Assembly: GCA_036270095.1 (NCBI GenBank)
Contig: DATBDE010000086.1
Coordinates: 1 to 11,476, forward strand
Length of the DNA: 11,476 nucleotides
DNA from: DATBDE01 sp036270095
GTDB lineage: Bacteria; Actinomycetota; Thermoleophilia; Solirubrobacterales; Solirubrobacteraceae
Direction: 5' to 3'
In this document: piece by piece, positions 11,466 through 11,476 of the stretch
How the letters are laid out: every line of letters begins with the position of its first letter
How positions within the stretch are numbered: the first letter of the stretch is position 1
The notes under the pieces: model-generated
The model's input: the letters and a program-made list of their open reading frames with translations, nothing else
The model's database searches: none
Told to the model about the DNA's origin: nothing
Made by a program: the position numbers and the translations under genes

Positions 11466-11476
11466 GTGGCTCACGG
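11466..11476 (+). CDS. Start of a further gene (first three codons only)
   Basis: GTG 11466 follows a strong AGGGAGGG (11451-11458) with 7 nt spacing. The readable codons are GTG GCT CAC, giving M-A-H, and the sequence then runs out. Nothing can be said of the product. The 230 bp before it (11236-11465) hold the cupin promoter and dyad and no other convincing gene. Confidence 0.4.

Overview
The window is very GC-rich and gene-dense, with strong G/C bias at third codon positions. Ribosome-binding sites are clear before many genes, and at least one start looks leaderless. The protein families (a tryptophan-repeat secreted protein, TVP38/VTT and YjdF-like membrane proteins, a PHP phosphoesterase, two alpha/beta hydrolases, a SnoaL-like cyclase, a cupin, an SRPBCC protein) suggest a soil-type high-GC actinobacterium, perhaps Thermoleophilia/Solirubrobacterales. 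That placement is inference from composition and family content only. There is no rRNA, tRNA, CRISPR array, transposase, phage gene or toxin-antitoxin gene that I can see. This looks like ordinary chromosome coding mostly for envelope and general-metabolism genes.

Layout. 1-375 is the 3' end of a secreted beta-repeat protein. 428-922 is a small secreted Cys-containing protein whose reading frame is broken twice, with the two shifts compensating. 977-1882 is an alpha/beta hydrolase, convergent with a PHP-domain protein (1926-3002, minus). The PHP gene starts only 21 bp from a divergent TVP38/VTT membrane protein gene (3024-3668). The VTT gene in turn overlaps by 201 bp the tail of a convergent YjdF-like membrane protein gene (3468-4397, minus).

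Three plus-strand genes follow. They encode a 66-aa single-span membrane protein (4577-4777), an endonuclease/exonuclease/phosphatase-fold enzyme (4853-5662) and a 302-aa low-complexity protein with a basic middle and acidic tail (5775-6683). The last is followed by a 72-nt nested hairpin (6692-6763) in a 326-bp non-coding gap. Next come a second alpha/beta hydrolase (7010-7816) and a SnoaL-like ester cyclase homologue (7992-8528) with a good -35/-10 promoter. An ABC-2/DUF3533-like permease (8589-9590, minus), an 86-aa secreted protein (9831-10091, minus), an SRPBCC protein (10196-10801), a cupin (10834-11235, minus) and the first codons of another gene (11466 onward) complete the window.

Most genes sit singly or in convergent or divergent pairs, so there is no obvious multi-gene pathway. 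I do not see a coherent new system. The most unusual items are the long hairpin, the repeat-built disordered protein and its neighbours, the double-frameshifted secreted gene, and the very tight divergent and overlapping convergent arrangements around the PHP, VTT and YjdF genes.
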